Origin: Phycisphaerae bacterium
GTDB taxonomy: Bacteria; Planctomycetota; Phycisphaerae; SM23-33
Reading direction: 5' to 3'
Assembly (NCBI GenBank): GCA_030754715.1
Contig: JASLZV010000131.1
Span: 1 to 5,946, forward strand
Length of the DNA stretch: 5,946 nt
A program made the translations under genes and the position numbers. Of this stretch, positions 5,271-5,946 are shown piece after piece. Numbering within the stretch: position 1 is the stretch's first letter; every line of letters begins with the position of its first letter. A model generated the notes under the pieces. The model was not told the DNA's origin and ran no database searches. It saw only the letters and a program-made list of their open reading frames with translations.

Positions 5271-5305
5271 AATCTTCTGCCCATGGGTATATTGTGATGA
5301 GGATT
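5271..5305 (+). promoter_or_regulatory. Leader hairpin covering the ribosome binding site of the second prepilin-like gene
   Basis: AATCTTC (5271-5277) can pair with GAGGATT (5299-5305): seven pairs, one of them T-G wobble, around a 21-nt loop that includes the palindrome CCCATGGG. The right arm contains the Shine-Dalgarno GAGG (5299-5302), 6 nt before the ATG at 5309. The arrangement parallels 4246-4270, though the stem sequence is different. Confidence 0.35.
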
Positions 5306-5308
5306 CAT

Positions 5309-5946
5309 ATGTGCAGAGAAAAGTATCCCACACCCGTTGAACTTGGCCCCAAGGGGCTCCCTTCAAGCAGGAATCGCAAAAACCGAGCGTTCACACTTAT
5401 TGAACTGCTGGTGGTAATCGGCATCATCGGCACCCTTGCAGCCATGCTGGTGCCCGTTGTGGGCCGGGCTCTGGAAATGGCGAGACGGGCTTATTGCATG
5501 GCGAATCTCAACGCAATTGGAAGGACTGCGTATTTGTATTCCAAGGTGTACGACGGCAGTTTCCCCGCGCGCGAAGACCCGAGCGATAGCACATGCACAG
5601 TTGTCGGTTACAGTACCACAACCGACATCGACCCACACCTTCCATCAAAAAGATCATATTCCAACTCTCGCGGCTGGTATCTCCTGGTCCGGAAACAGGA
5701 ACTCTCAAGAGAGGCCTTTGTCTGCCCTTCCGACAGGAACGTCGACCCGAAGGATGTGTCGGGCTCTCATTATGATTTTCCGACGGTGTCCGAAGCCAGG
5801 GGATGGCAACTGAGCTATTCGCTGACCGTTACGCTGTACGCCACGGACACGACACCCGACTGGCTTCGCACCACGATGGACCTGCCGGGCCTTGCCCTTG
5901 TGGCAGACCAGTCCGCACTGATGCCAAAGCTCTACAAAGGTTTGCT
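5309..5946 (+). CDS. Prepilin-like protein, paralog 2 (3' end outside window)
   Basis: The frame is open from an ATG at 5309 through the window end, giving 212 residues. GAGG 6 nt upstream supports this start. A longer leader than in paralog 1 (27 residues, with RNRKNRA before the cut) precedes FTLIELLVVIGIIGTL. Cleavage is predicted after Ala27, with Glu32 at +5; the -1 residue is again Ala. It aligns along its visible length with paralog 1: C63 (C43 there), FPA (85-87), VGY (99-101), FVCPSD (137-142, with the more typical CPSD), YDFPT (155-159), SYS (169-171) and AD-x2-x-LM (199-205). The H-X-DG region should lie just beyond the window. The pair most likely arose by tandem duplication that included the promoter and leader. 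Its role is presumably in the same pilus-like or secretion-linked envelope assembly as paralog 1; the precise function is unknown. Confidence 0.9.
   Translation, partial: MCREKYPTPVELGPKGLPSSRNRKNRAFTLIELLVVIGIIGTLAAMLVPVVGRALEMARRAYCMANLNAIGRTAYLYSKVYDGSFPAREDPSDSTCTVVGYSTTTDIDPHLPSKRSYSNSRGWYLLVRKQELSREAFVCPSDRNVDPKDVSGSHYDFPTVSEARGWQLSYSLTVTLYATDTTPDWLRTTMDLPGLALVADQSALMPKLYKGL

Overview
The window looks like chromosomal DNA of a planctomycete, probably of the Phycisphaerae type. This is inferred from gene content, not from a marker gene. One secreted protein carries a signal peptide, paired dockerin-type EF-hand repeats ending in LA(I/L)WQQNYDP, and a PEP-CTERM anchor. Two tandem genes encode prepilin-like proteins with FTLIELLVVIGII N-termini, a type that forms large paralogous families in Planctomycetota, Lentisphaerota and Verrucomicrobiota. 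An L-fucose isomerase-family gene fits a polysaccharide-degrading lifestyle.

Layout. 2-400 (+) is the C-terminus of an L-fucose isomerase-family enzyme, cut by the window start. It converges on 484-2337 (-), an APC-superfamily amino acid permease with a fused C-terminal PTS EIIA type-2 domain. 2338-2814 is a G/C-rich spacer; its only coding candidate is a small minus-strand reading frame (2543-2737) with a six-residue (D/E)RRxxx periodicity. 2815-3954 (-) is the dockerin/PEP-CTERM protein. 3955-4280 is a divergent regulatory region with a near-ideal sigma70-type promoter facing left, a perfect 12-bp palindrome, an adjacent inverted repeat and an extended -10 promoter facing right. 4281-5111 (+) is a complete prepilin-like gene. 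5309-5946 (+) is a second, paralogous prepilin-like gene that runs off the window.

How the parts relate. The permease and the isomerase have no visible functional link to the surface genes. The PEP-CTERM gene and first prepilin gene are divergent and could share control through the palindrome between them. Each prepilin gene has its own promoter. The two promoters agree at 20 of 29 positions with identical 17-bp spacing and a TGG extended -10, and each leader has a similar 11-base element and a hairpin that can hide the ribosome binding site. The most interesting signal is therefore a shared, possibly regulon-defining upstream module for prepilin-like proteins. Tandem duplication of gene plus leader is the simpler alternative.

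No rRNA, tRNA, CRISPR array, insertion sequence or integrase was seen.
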